Below, piece after piece: positions 9,053-17,069 of a DNA stretch of 39,108 bases; the stretch's first letter is position 1, and the number at the start of each line of letters is the position of its first letter. The position numbers and the translations under genes are program-made. Source of the DNA: Candidatus Peribacteraceae bacterium (GTDB taxonomy: Bacteria; Patescibacteriota; Gracilibacteria; Peribacterales; Peribacteraceae). The stretch is taken from NCBI GenBank assembly GCA_028711445.1, contig JAQTSD010000010.1, positions 1 to 39,108 on the forward strand. The letters run 5' to 3'. The notes beneath the pieces are model-generated. The model saw only the letters and a program-made list of their open reading frames with translations, searched no databases and had not been told where the DNA came from.

Positions 9053-9382
9053 TCAGCGTGTGGGGAGCGCAGCAAGGAGACGCAGGGCGTCATCCACCGT
9101 AAACGCACCGTTTTGGTCCGGGTCAGCTCTTAGTTCTTCGGGAGTCGCTTCACGATATCCCTGTGCGATTTCGAGGATAATGCGAATGTCTTGAAGATCG
9201 ACTGCGCCATCATCGTTGATATCGCCTGTCAGATCCGCCGAACCGGCTTCGATGAGCGTGATGGGTTGCACCTCTCCCGCTGAACGGATCCCTACAGCGA
9301 AGCAGCTGACGATGCTCGCCAGTCCGAGGACGAAGATGCGCGTATTCTTGTGGGAAAAGAGTTGGCGGATGTATGTGAACAT
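9053..9382 (-). CDS. Small secreted or anchored dockerin type I protein
   Basis: The product has 109 residues. A basic head and hydrophobic segment (about 15-32) form a signal peptide or anchor. The rest is almost entirely a type I dockerin: two F-hand calcium sites, DINDDGAVDLQD (54-65; ligands D54, N56, D58, D62, D65) and DPDQNGAFTVDD (87-98; D87, D89, N91, T95, D98), each followed by a Leu/Ile-rich helix. Length and spacing fit the ~60-residue dockerin fold. There is no catalytic or binding module, so the protein is a dockerin with an export signal. It is the first gene of the surface series and the cohesin gene follows after 12 bases. A strong promoter at 9391-9419 places transcription initiation at or within a base or two of its ATG, so the mRNA should be leaderless. 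Confidence 0.85.
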   Translation of the reverse strand: MFTYIRQLFSHKNTRIFVLGLASIVSCFAVGIRSAGEVQPITLIEAGSADLTGDINDDGAVDLQDIRIILEIAQGYREATPEELRADPDQNGAFTVDDALRLLAALPTR

Positions 9383-9390
9383 TTCTCAAT

Positions 9391-9419
9391 ATTATAGGCC
9401 GAAAAGCGTTTTTTCTCAA
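9391..9419 (-). promoter_or_regulatory. Promoter of the surface series (leaderless)
   Basis: On the minus strand TTGAGA (9419-9414), a 17-base spacer and TATAAT (9396-9391) form a near-consensus sigma-70 promoter. Only 8 bases separate the -10 box from the dockerin ATG, so the predicted transcript starts essentially at the start codon. Confidence 0.75.
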
Positions 9420-9430
9420 TGAATGGGAAA

Positions 9431-9459
9431 TTGACTCATATCTAGAATAGGATTCTAAT
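9431..9459 (+). promoter_or_regulatory. Promoter of holA
   Basis: TTGACT (9431-9436), a 17-base spacer and TCTAAT (9454-9459). It stands back to back with the divergent surface-series promoter. The predicted start near 9466 is only a few bases before a short ORF that precedes holA. Confidence 0.6.
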
Positions 9460-9469
9460 AATCATCTCT

Positions 9470-9511
9470 ATGCGGCAGGCTTCGTTGGCAGAGAATAGGG
9501 AAAGGGGTTAA
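9470..9511 (+). CDS. Possible 13-codon upstream ORF before holA
   Basis: ATG at 9470 opens MRQASLAENRERG and stops with TAA at 9509-9511, one base before the GTG start of holA. The predicted transcription start (about 9466) would make this ORF nearly leaderless. The holA ribosome-binding site AAAGGGG lies within its last codons, so translating it could affect holA initiation. No homology is claimed; it may be chance. Confidence 0.25.
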   Translation: MRQASLAENRERG

Positions 9512-9512
9512 G

Positions 9513-10502
9513 GTGACTACTCCTCCCATGTCGAATCTCTATCTGTTCTCCGGCCAGAATGCATTTGCTCTCTTCGAGGAAGTACGGCGATGGACGGGGC
9601 ATTTCACTGCGAAACACGGATCGGAGAATCTCCTGAAGCTTGAGGCAGCCGACCTCACTTTACCAAAGTTGCTTGATGAAGTGGCAGTGGCGCCTTTCAT
9701 CGCGGAGAGGAGACTGGTCGTCGTTGCCGGGGCTCCAAAGCTTTCCAAGAGTGATCTGAAGATGCTTGCAGAGCAGATTCATCCGTATGTCCTTCTCCTC
9801 TTCGTCGTCGAACTCTCGACGGATCGCCGCAGAAAGCCGCCGGCGATTTTGAAGGACCTCGCCGATATTGCGGAGCATCGGATGTTTCCTCTTCTCACAC
9901 ACACGCAGCTTCAAGGCTGGTTACAGGAGCAGCTCAAGGAGCTGGGTGCCTCGATGACACGGGAGGCCGAGCGACTACTCTTGGAGATCATCGGGGAAGA
10001 TCAGGCGATGCTGTTGCAGGAATTGCGAAAGCTCTCTATCTACGCTTCCGGCGGTGAGATCACGCCGCAGCACGTGCTTGCCCTTGTCGTTTCGATGGGC
10101 GAAGGGGATGATTGGCATTTCATGGATCTTCTTGGCGAGGGACGGGCGGAGGAGGCGATAGAGTTCGCGCAGCAATTGCGCCAGCGTGGCGTCACTTCTG
10201 CAGAGCTCTGGAACCGGCTTTTGTGGCGGGTGAGCCAGCTCGTGCTCGTCTCCGGCGCCGTTGCGGAGGGAATCACACAGCCTAATGCGATTGCTGCTGC
10301 AGTCGGAATGAATCCTTATGTCGCCCGTTCGCTCCTTGCATCTGCGCGGAGGCTGAAGCCGGATATCCTCACGTCCATCGTCGATCGTGTCGTAGAGATG
10401 GACGTAAGTCTCAAGACCGGCGCATTCAAATCCACCATAGAAGCTCCTGAAGAAATGAACGCCATCGTGGATCGATGCATCTTGGCGTTTAGAGAAGGGT
10501 GA
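9513..10502 (+). CDS. holA: DNA polymerase III delta subunit
   Basis: The product has 329 residues, the usual length for HolA. It is the clamp-loader subunit that opens the beta sliding clamp. The N-terminus (LYLFSGQNAFALFEEVRRW) matches the HolA start, with a degenerate AAA+ domain and no functional P-loop as expected for delta. The middle and C-terminal helices include LLGEGRAEEAIEFAQQL and WNRLLWRVSQLVLV, typical of the family collar domain. The chosen start is GTG at 9513 because AAAGGGG lies 5 bases upstream; ATG at 9528 is an alternative with poorer spacing. Its stop is 2 bases from the end of the convergent hypothetical gene. Confidence 0.92.
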   Translation: MTTPPMSNLYLFSGQNAFALFEEVRRWTGHFTAKHGSENLLKLEAADLTLPKLLDEVAVAPFIAERRLVVVAGAPKLSKSDLKMLAEQIHPYVLLLFVVELSTDRRRKPPAILKDLADIAEHRMFPLLTHTQLQGWLQEQLKELGASMTREAERLLLEIIGEDQAMLLQELRKLSIYASGGEITPQHVLALVVSMGEGDDWHFMDLLGEGRAEEAIEFAQQLRQRGVTSAELWNRLLWRVSQLVLVSGAVAEGITQPNAIAAAVGMNPYVARSLLASARRLKPDILTSIVDRVVEMDVSLKTGAFKSTIEAPEEMNAIVDRCILAFREG

Positions 10503-10504
10503 CG

Positions 10505-10906
10505 CTACTTCTCGCTTTGAATACTCTTGAGGATATCTTCTGCATGTGCATCTTCACTCTGCTTTGCCGCAGATTCTTCCTCCACACGTTTGAGACGCCG
10601 CACGGAGCGCTCTTCGCGGGTTTTTTCGATAAGTTGCTTGGAATCTATTTCGCCGATCTCCTTGGCATACTTTTTATCGATTTCTTGCAGTTGGTGCTTC
10701 TCTGTTTCGAGAATGTCCTTGAGATTCGTGCGTTGTTCCGGGGTCATGACGAAGAGGATGTTGATCCAGTACTGTCGTTCTTCATTGTTCATGCTCTCCG
10801 ATCCAAGGATGAGAGCGATGAGATCGGGAAACCGGGACTGTGCTTCGGGTGGGATGACAACCGACGACGTACTCGCCGGAATCGGAGCTGGAGAGGGAAC
10901 GGTCAT
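10505..10906 (-). CDS. Hypothetical charged, coiled-coil protein
   Basis: The product has 133 residues and I do not recognise a family. The first ~25 residues are Pro/Ser/Ala-rich. Residues 40-125 are highly charged and helical, with Glu/Lys/Arg heptad-like spacing (EQRTNLKDILETEKHQLQ...), suggesting a coiled coil. There is no signal peptide or membrane helix. It is convergent with holA (2 bases between stops) and lies downstream of greA on the same strand with a 49-base gap. The frame has no better competitor on the other strand. Confidence 0.6.
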   Translation of the reverse strand: MTVPSPAPIPASTSSVVIPPEAQSRFPDLIALILGSESMNNEERQYWINILFVMTPEQRTNLKDILETEKHQLQEIDKKYAKEIGEIDSKQLIEKTREERSVRRLKRVEEESAAKQSEDAHAEDILKSIQSEK

Positions 10907-10955
10907 GCTGCACTGAGCTTAGCGCAATTTCTCTCAAACAGGAAGACGCCCTGTC

Positions 10956-11501
10956 CTATGCCACCTTCAAGACCTCGTACTTCAGCATGCCTGCCGGGGT
11001 CGCCACTTGAACGGAGTCACCTTTCACTTTGCCGATGAGCGCTTTGCCGATAGGGGATTCGTTCGAGATTTTATGATCAAGCGGGCTTGCTTCCGTGGAA
11101 CCCACGATCGTGTACGACTCCGGATCGTGGTTGTCCGTTTTATTGCGCACAGTGACGGTGGAACCGATCTCCACCTGCTTGCCGGCATGCGTGGCGATCT
11201 TCTTCTCCGAGATGATCTTCGCATTCTTGATCTTCTGTTCGAGCTCGAGGATGCGGCCTTCAACGAATGCTTGTTCATTTTTCGCCTCTTCGTACTCCGA
11301 ATTCTCCGAAAGGTCGCCGTACGAAATGGCTTCTTTGAGGCGTTGTGCCACCTCCTGCCGACGGACCGTCTTGAGATTCTCCAGCTCATCCTTGAGCTGT
11401 TTTAAACCCTCTTTTGTGACGAGCGTCTGATCGTCGCTGAAGGTTCCGGAGCCGTTGCTTGTACTTAGATCTTCATCGCCGGTTACGATCGAATCATCCA
11501 T
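10956..11501 (-). CDS. greA: Transcription elongation factor GreA
   Basis: The product has 181 residues. GreA enters the RNA polymerase secondary channel and stimulates cleavage of backtracked transcripts. The N-terminal coiled coil carries the family signature GDLSENSEYEEAKNEQ with acidic tip residues, and the C-terminal FKBP-like domain ends in PIGKALIGKVKGDSVQV. The protein is about 23 residues longer than usual at the N-terminus, with an acidic Ser/Asp/Gly stretch before the canonical TLVTKEGLKQLKDEL. The ATG at 11501 is preceded by an all-pyrimidine run (TCCTCCCCTCCCCCTC) that cannot pair with the anti-Shine-Dalgarno. A promoter is seen at 11526-11554. Confidence 0.95.
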   Translation of the reverse strand: MDDSIVTGDEDLSTSNGSGTFSDDQTLVTKEGLKQLKDELENLKTVRRQEVAQRLKEAISYGDLSENSEYEEAKNEQAFVEGRILELEQKIKNAKIISEKKIATHAGKQVEIGSTVTVRNKTDNHDPESYTIVGSTEASPLDHKISNESPIGKALIGKVKGDSVQVATPAGMLKYEVLKVA

Positions 11502-11525
11502 GAGGGGGAGGGGAGGAACCGGGGC

Positions 11526-11554
11526 ATTTTAAGGGGATTTCTGTAAGGGGGCAA
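11526..11554 (-). promoter_or_regulatory. greA promoter
   Basis: Minus-strand TTGCCC (11554-11549), a 17-base spacer and TAAAAT (11531-11526). It gives a predicted 5' leader of about 18 bases made almost wholly of C and T. Confidence 0.55.
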
Positions 11555-11573
11555 CCAAGATACAGCCGCAATT

Positions 11574-14500
11574 TTATCTGCGAGCCAGCAGATCCGGCCA
11601 TCGAAGCAGTTCCAAGTGCTCGGGCGAATCGATCTGACAGATAGCCTCGATAACGCGTTTGGCGAGCTGGACGTTGGTAATGAGTGAAATGCCTTGATCG
11701 GTGGCGATCCGACGGATGAAATAACCGTCCGTTTGATCAGCGCCCATCGAGTGGGTGGGAATGTTGATGACAAGATCAATGCGCTTGTGTTCGAGATATT
11801 CGCGGATGTTGGGACTGCGTGGCTCAGAGACCTTGTAGAGGAGGGCGGAGGGGATCGAGCGCGATTCGAGGAATTCGTGCGTATGCGTTGTGGCGAAGAA
11901 AGAGAAGCCGCGTTCGTGGAGTTGTATGATCATCGGCAGGAGATCGAGTTTGTCCTCGATCCGTCCGATTGTGACAAGAATGTTTTTCTTCGGCAGCTTG
12001 AAGCCGACAGCGAGAAGAGCCATCAGAAGTGCCTGTCCGGCATCCAGTCCGAAACACCCGACTTCGCCGGTAGAAGCCATTTCCACGCCGAGGCGCGGGT
12101 CTGCTCCGCGCAGGCGGCTGAAACTGAATTGGGCGGCCTTCACACCGACGTAATCGAGGTCGAGGGTCTGGTAGCGGATAGTCGTCGGTGCTTTCTGGAG
12201 CAGAGCCTGCGTGGCAAGAGTGATGAAATTCTCTCCGGTCACCTTGCTGGCAAAGGGAAAACTGCGGCTTGCACGCAGATTACACTCGATGACTTTCAGT
12301 CGGTTGTTACAGGCGAGAAATTGGATATTGAACGGTCCCGAGATCGCAAGTCCTTTCGCAATCTTCTTCACGATGGTCTTAAGCCTTCGGAGCGTCTCGA
12401 GATTCACGCGTTGCGGCGGGAGGACGAGGGTGGCATCTCCGGAATGAACGCCGGCATTTTCGACGTGCTCGGAAATGGCATAGATCAGCAATTTTCCGTC
12501 CTGCGCCACGCCGTCGAAGTCGATTTCCTTCGCGCCCTGTTCGAATTTCGAAACGACGACTGGCGCTTCCTTGTTGATGAATGCGGCTTGATTCACGTAA
12601 GACTCGAGGTCCCCGTCCGAGTGTACGACTGCCATCGATGCGCCGGAGAGGACGTAGCTGGGTCGGACGATGACGGGATAGCCGACCTTCTGTGCGAATT
12701 GGCGCGCGGAGCGGACGTCGGCGAACTCTTTCCATTCGGGCTGTTCCACCTTGATCTCGTCCAAGAGCGAACTGAATTTGTGACGATTCTCAGCGCGATC
12801 GATGTCCTCGGGACGGGTGCCGAGGATGGGCAGACCCGCACGGGCGAGCTTGGGGGCGAGTGAGTTGGGGATTTGGCCACCCATCGAAACGACGAGACCC
12901 TCGGGCTTCAGGAGGTCGGCGATATCGCGTACGCGCTCTTCCGTCAGTTCCTCGAAGAAGAGGAGATCGCACTCGTCGTAATCCGTGCTTACGGTTTCCG
13001 GATTGGAGTTCACCATGGTGACAGAGAACCCTTGTCGCTGAAGTTCGTGTGCTGTTTGCACGCAGCACCAGTCAAATTCCACCGAAGAGCCGATGGAGTA
13101 AGGACCACTGCCGAGAACAATAGCACTATGAGTGACTGCAGAATCGCGGGCATCTCCAATCGCAATGTCATGCTGTATTCCGTGATACGTCATATACACG
13201 TAGTTTGTCTTCGCGGGGAATTCGCCTGCGAGCGTATCTACTTGTTTGATGACAGGAGTGATGTGATGCGCGATGCGGTCGGTACGTATATCTTCCATTT
13301 TCTTGTCCGTAATAGTTGCGATAGCGCGGTCGGAGAATCCTGCGACTTTTGAGCGGCGAAGGAGATCGGCTTCGAGGGAAGCGTGACGGGCGTGCACCAA
13401 TTCTTCCGCGATGAGCGCGCAGGCTTTGATACGTTGCAGGAACCAACAGTCGATCCCCGTTGCATGATTCACCTCTTCGGGAGTCCACCGCCCGCGTAAC
13501 GCTTCCGCAACGGCGAAGAGTCGCCGCGGTGTGGGGCGCCTCATCTCTTTCTCGATGTCGGGAAATGAGAATGGACACGGATAGAGACCTTCTGCGCCGA
13601 TATTGAGCATCCTCAGAGCCTTCTGGAGAGCTTCTTCAAAGGAACGACCGAGCGCCATCACCTCACCGACCGATTTCATCTCGCTTGTTACTTGATCAGA
13701 GACGAAACGGAATTTCTGAAGATCCCATCGGGGGACTTTCACTGCGACGTAGTCGAGTGCCGGCTCGAAGTCCGCGCATGTCACCTGCGTGATTGCATTT
13801 CGGAGCTCCGGCAGTGTATAGCCGAGCGCAAGCTTGGCCGCAACGAATGCGAGCGGGTAGCCTGTTGCTTTCGATGCGAGGGCTGAGGAGCGACTGAGAC
13901 GCGCATTCACTTCGATGACGCGGTACTGACGGGATTTCGGGTCGAGAGCAAACTGGATGTTGCATTCGCCGACAATCGCGAAGTGCCGGATGACCTTCAG
14001 GGAGATCGAGCGCAGCATTTGATAATCGGTGTTATCGAGTGTCTGGCTTGGGGCGATGACAATGGACTCACCGGTGTGGATACCGAGCGGGTCCACGTTT
14101 TCCATGTTGCAGACTGTGATGCAGTTATCCGCGGAGTCTCGTACTACTTCATATTCGATTTCCTTCCATCCGGTGAGGTCCTCTTCCACGAGGATCTGTG
14201 GTGACTCGACGAACGCCACTTTTACCAGTTCATGAAGCTCTCGTTCGGTGGCGGCACGACCGCTGCCTTTGCCGCCGAGAGCGAACGCTCCGCGAATGAT
14301 GACGGGATACCCAATTTCCTCCGCCGCCTTCAGCGCATCCTCTGGCGATTCACACGCACGCGAAAGCGGAACAGAAACGCCAATCGTATTCAGCTCTTCA
14401 TTGAAGCGTTTACGATCTTCGGTGTCGTGGATGCTCTTGATCGGCGTACCCAAGACCCGCATGTTGTGTCGTGCGAGGATGCCCTGCTCGGCGAGCGCGA

Positions 14501-14810
14501 GACCACAGTTGAGCGCCGTCTGGCCTCCGAAGGAGAGGGAAATCGCTTGAGGTTTTTCCGCTTCGATCACTCGCTGCACGAAGGAGACGGTTACGGGCAG
14601 GAAGTACACGCAGTCCGCCAGCTCCCAACTCGTCTGGTTCGTGGCGATGTTCGGATTCACGAGTACGACGCGCGCGCCCTCTTCCTTAAATGCTTTGATC
14701 GCCTGGCTGCCGGAATAGTCGAACTCACCCGCTTCGCCGATCTTCAGCGCTCCAGAGCCGAGCAGCAGGATCGTCTGCCCACGTACGTTGTCCGTTTTTG
14801 AAAAACGCAT
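11574..14810 (-). CDS. carB: Carbamoyl-phosphate synthase large chain
   Basis: The product has 1078 residues from the chosen start and makes carbamoyl phosphate for pyrimidine and arginine synthesis. It has the duplicated ATP-grasp architecture: first half from ILLLGSGALKIGEAGEFDYS, second half from SAIVLGSGPYSIGSSVEFDW. A C-terminal MGS-like allosteric domain (about the last 130 residues, ILVTIGRIEDKLDLLPMI) is present. The first-half signature is the ALKIGEAGEFDYSGSQA variant rather than the E. coli type. The frame is open up to an ATG at 14915, but the extra 35 residues are not family-like. ATG 14810 has GAGGG 7 bases upstream and the normal distance to the first strand. No carA is in the window. 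Confidence 0.93.
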   Translation of the reverse strand: MRFSKTDNVRGQTILLLGSGALKIGEAGEFDYSGSQAIKAFKEEGARVVLVNPNIATNQTSWELADCVYFLPVTVSFVQRVIEAEKPQAISLSFGGQTALNCGLALAEQGILARHNMRVLGTPIKSIHDTEDRKRFNEELNTIGVSVPLSRACESPEDALKAAEEIGYPVIIRGAFALGGKGSGRAATERELHELVKVAFVESPQILVEEDLTGWKEIEYEVVRDSADNCITVCNMENVDPLGIHTGESIVIAPSQTLDNTDYQMLRSISLKVIRHFAIVGECNIQFALDPKSRQYRVIEVNARLSRSSALASKATGYPLAFVAAKLALGYTLPELRNAITQVTCADFEPALDYVAVKVPRWDLQKFRFVSDQVTSEMKSVGEVMALGRSFEEALQKALRMLNIGAEGLYPCPFSFPDIEKEMRRPTPRRLFAVAEALRGRWTPEEVNHATGIDCWFLQRIKACALIAEELVHARHASLEADLLRRSKVAGFSDRAIATITDKKMEDIRTDRIAHHITPVIKQVDTLAGEFPAKTNYVYMTYHGIQHDIAIGDARDSAVTHSAIVLGSGPYSIGSSVEFDWCCVQTAHELQRQGFSVTMVNSNPETVSTDYDECDLLFFEELTEERVRDIADLLKPEGLVVSMGGQIPNSLAPKLARAGLPILGTRPEDIDRAENRHKFSSLLDEIKVEQPEWKEFADVRSARQFAQKVGYPVIVRPSYVLSGASMAVVHSDGDLESYVNQAAFINKEAPVVVSKFEQGAKEIDFDGVAQDGKLLIYAISEHVENAGVHSGDATLVLPPQRVNLETLRRLKTIVKKIAKGLAISGPFNIQFLACNNRLKVIECNLRASRSFPFASKVTGENFITLATQALLQKAPTTIRYQTLDLDYVGVKAAQFSFSRLRGADPRLGVEMASTGEVGCFGLDAGQALLMALLAVGFKLPKKNILVTIGRIEDKLDLLPMIIQLHERGFSFFATTHTHEFLESRSIPSALLYKVSEPRSPNIREYLEHKRIDLVINIPTHSMGADQTDGYFIRRIATDQGISLITNVQLAKRVIEAICQIDSPEHLELLRWPDLLARR

Positions 14811-14971
14811 CCCCGTGCCCTCGGAGGGCTCACGGGAGCTGCGATCGTTGCGTTGCATCATGTCCGCGAAAGAGTAGACGAGGGGAGGGGAGGACGCAAA
14901 TGAAAAATCCTCCATTAGCTTCGTGACATGGATTCATACGTTCGTTGTTACCACGGGGTTCTCCTGTTACG

Positions 14972-15862
14972 ATGGCACTGTTCCCTTTCACTCTCATGTA
15001 CTTTGTTTTTTGCTGTGGTCTGATCTCCGGCTTTCTTGCAATTGCAGCTCCTGTACCTGTGCATGCTGCCTCCATGGATGATTTTAGGAGTGATGTCGAG
15101 CTTTTCAAGAATGAAGTCGAAACTTCCTTACAGGAGAGCACCGATCAGGTGCTTGATCGAGCGGCCGAACAATCGAAGAACCTTTTTCCTGATCGCTCAG
15201 GCGAAGTGGGGACCGGAGCGAGTAAACGCATGCTCGAGGAGGATCCTGCCTTCCTTACCGTTCGTGTCGAAGATGTCCCCGTAGTTCTACGTGATGTTCC
15301 CAAGGGGGAGTGGTTCGCGCCGTACGTGCGGGACACAGCCGCGCGCGGCATTCTTGTGGGGTACCGCGATGAAATGGGATTGCCTACGGGCAAATTCGGA
15401 TCGGCAGACAATCTCACCATCGAACAACTTGCGAAGATCGCCGTCGTCGTGGCAGGAATCGACACATCTGCATGCGTCGGGTCAGGGACCCTGAAAAATT
15501 CCTCTGCAGTCGATCGCTGGTCGACTCCGTACATTCTCTGTGCGGAGACGAACGGATGGGCGGTGTTTAGCGATGGATCCGTCCCTGTCCGCAAACTCGC
15601 ATCCCGTAGCGAGGTGGTAGTTACGCTTTTGCAGGCTTTCTTTATTCCCGTTTCGGGTGAGACATCGCAGCGTTTCAGCGATGTTGGCGCTTCTACGGAA
15701 TTCGCTGCAGCCATCGAGCGTGCTGCGCAGGATGGCATCATCACTGGTTATACGGATGTCCAAGGGAATCCGACGGCCATGTTCGGCCCTGCTGATCCGG
15801 TTCTTCGTGCGGAGATGGCCAAGATCGTCTCGCTCGCATTGCAATTGTACGGCGAGGACTAG
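14972..15862 (+). CDS. Secreted SLH-domain protein
   Basis: The product has 296 residues. Signal peptide 1-33 (cleavage after VHAA) is followed by a charged helical stretch (about 35-85) and S-layer homology repeats. These are one at about 115-165 (FAPYVRDTAARGILVGYRD), a degenerate one at about 180-225, and a clear one at about 235-290 (FSDVGASTEFAAAIERAAQD, then GIITGYTD). SLH domains bind secondary cell-wall polymers and attach proteins to a monoderm wall. There is no other effector domain, so the SLH block itself may be the functional part. ATG 14972 is chosen over an upstream TTG because it directly precedes the hydrophobic signal sequence. It is divergent from carB and convergent with the EamA gene. 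Confidence 0.85.
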   Translation: MALFPFTLMYFVFCCGLISGFLAIAAPVPVHAASMDDFRSDVELFKNEVETSLQESTDQVLDRAAEQSKNLFPDRSGEVGTGASKRMLEEDPAFLTVRVEDVPVVLRDVPKGEWFAPYVRDTAARGILVGYRDEMGLPTGKFGSADNLTIEQLAKIAVVVAGIDTSACVGSGTLKNSSAVDRWSTPYILCAETNGWAVFSDGSVPVRKLASRSEVVVTLLQAFFIPVSGETSQRFSDVGASTEFAAAIERAAQDGIITGYTDVQGNPTAMFGPADPVLRAEMAKIVSLALQLYGED

Positions 15863-15902
15863 CATTCGAACTGATAGTGAGCTTGATTCTGACCATTGAT
15901 TT

Positions 15903-16904
15903 CTAGCCTTGATAACGGTGGTGCCCTTTGTACTCGTGGACGACGTGCGAGGCGTCAGTGGAGGCGCGTGTGTGATGCACGAAAGCGCTGCCGGTGATGA
16001 CGAGAGCCGCACCGACGATCTGATACCAGACAACTGCTTCGCCTAGTATGATGAATGCAAAGAGAGCGGATCCTGCGATACTGAGAGTTGAGAGAAGGGA
16101 AACGGTGGGAACGGGTAATCGTTCGATGGATTCGTAATAACTGAAAATGACGAGGAAGCGGGAGATGAATCCATAACCAAAGAGGATGGGCAAAAGTGTA
16201 AGGGGAAACTCTGCGAGCTCGGTACGGAAAGGATGAGAAACGAAGGGGGACAGAAGGAAGAAACAGAGGATGGCGACTGCCGACCGGATGACAATGATAA
16301 GCTCAGAGTCGATCTTTCTGAGAGACGTTGCGACGATCGTGCCGCCGGTAGCGAAGAGAATGCCGGAAAGTAAGATGGCGATGTCGCCTCTGCTCACCGT
16401 GAGGCTGCTCGTGAATCCTTGTAGAGATACGAAGGCCACACCGGTAATGATGATGGAGCCACCGACGATGTGTGAGCGCGTGAGATGCTGGCTGGCGAAG
16501 AACACGGCGAATGCGATCATGAACAACATCTCCGTCATGCCGAACAACTGGGCGTTGATCACGGACGTACGCTCAAGACCGTAGAACCAAAGGAGTGGTG
16601 CGATGATACCGTTGAGCATGCCAGCGATTGCAGTGAGGACGAGCGTGTTGTGGTCCATTCGCCAGATGCTTCTCATAAGTGGGATGGAGCCAAACGAGAG
16701 CAGCGCGAAGAGAAGCATCATACATTCGCTCAAGACGAGCATCGAGAGCGGTGAAAAGACCGCCCCCAGCTGCTTGGCGAAAGTGGCGGTGGTCGAGCTG
16801 GATGCCACCATGAGGAACAGGAAGAGCCAGCCGGCGGATGTCTCACACCAGGTGATACGTCGCTGCGGCCAGATGCGCGGGAAGAGGGCGGTGAGGGTGT
16901 GCAT
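15903..16904 (-). CDS. EamA/DMT-family transporter
   Basis: The product has 333 residues with about ten hydrophobic helices arranged as two EamA repeats. Signature segments include AGMLNGIIAPLLWFYGLERT in the first half and STLSIAGSALFAFIILGEAV in the second. Drug/metabolite superfamily members export or import small metabolites across the inner membrane; the substrate cannot be read from sequence. The C-terminus is a His-rich cytoplasmic tail. The start at 16904 lies 12 bases downstream of a TATAAT box, leaving a leader of only a few bases. Confidence 0.88.
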   Translation of the reverse strand: MHTLTALFPRIWPQRRITWCETSAGWLFLFLMVASSSTTATFAKQLGAVFSPLSMLVLSECMMLLFALLSFGSIPLMRSIWRMDHNTLVLTAIAGMLNGIIAPLLWFYGLERTSVINAQLFGMTEMLFMIAFAVFFASQHLTRSHIVGGSIIITGVAFVSLQGFTSSLTVSRGDIAILLSGILFATGGTIVATSLRKIDSELIIVIRSAVAILCFFLLSPFVSHPFRTELAEFPLTLLPILFGYGFISRFLVIFSYYESIERLPVPTVSLLSTLSIAGSALFAFIILGEAVVWYQIVGAALVITGSAFVHHTRASTDASHVVHEYKGHHRYQG

Positions 16905-16916
16905 ATTTCTAATATC

Positions 16917-16925
16917 ATTATACCA
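16917..16925 (-). promoter_or_regulatory. Extended -10 promoter of the EamA gene
   Basis: Minus-strand TGGTATAAT is a consensus -10 box with an extended TGn. The -35 is weak (GTTGAA at a 16-base spacing) in an AT-rich upstream stretch. The predicted transcript starts about 5 bases before the ATG. Confidence 0.65.
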
Positions 16926-17069
16926 TAATATTTAAATTTCAACCATACGCCGTTTGGCTCCAAAGAATCTTGCGATTCAAACGATAGTTCTGCTGTTTCG
17001 TACATCTTTTGTCTATTGCATGCGTAGTCAAGAACTGTGCATACTGCATCGATTTCTTCCCCATCTCCC

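Noticed and set aside
11574-14915. carB start at ATG 14915
   Set aside because: The extra 35 residues are low-complexity and not family-like; ATG 14810 has a GAGGG site at proper spacing.
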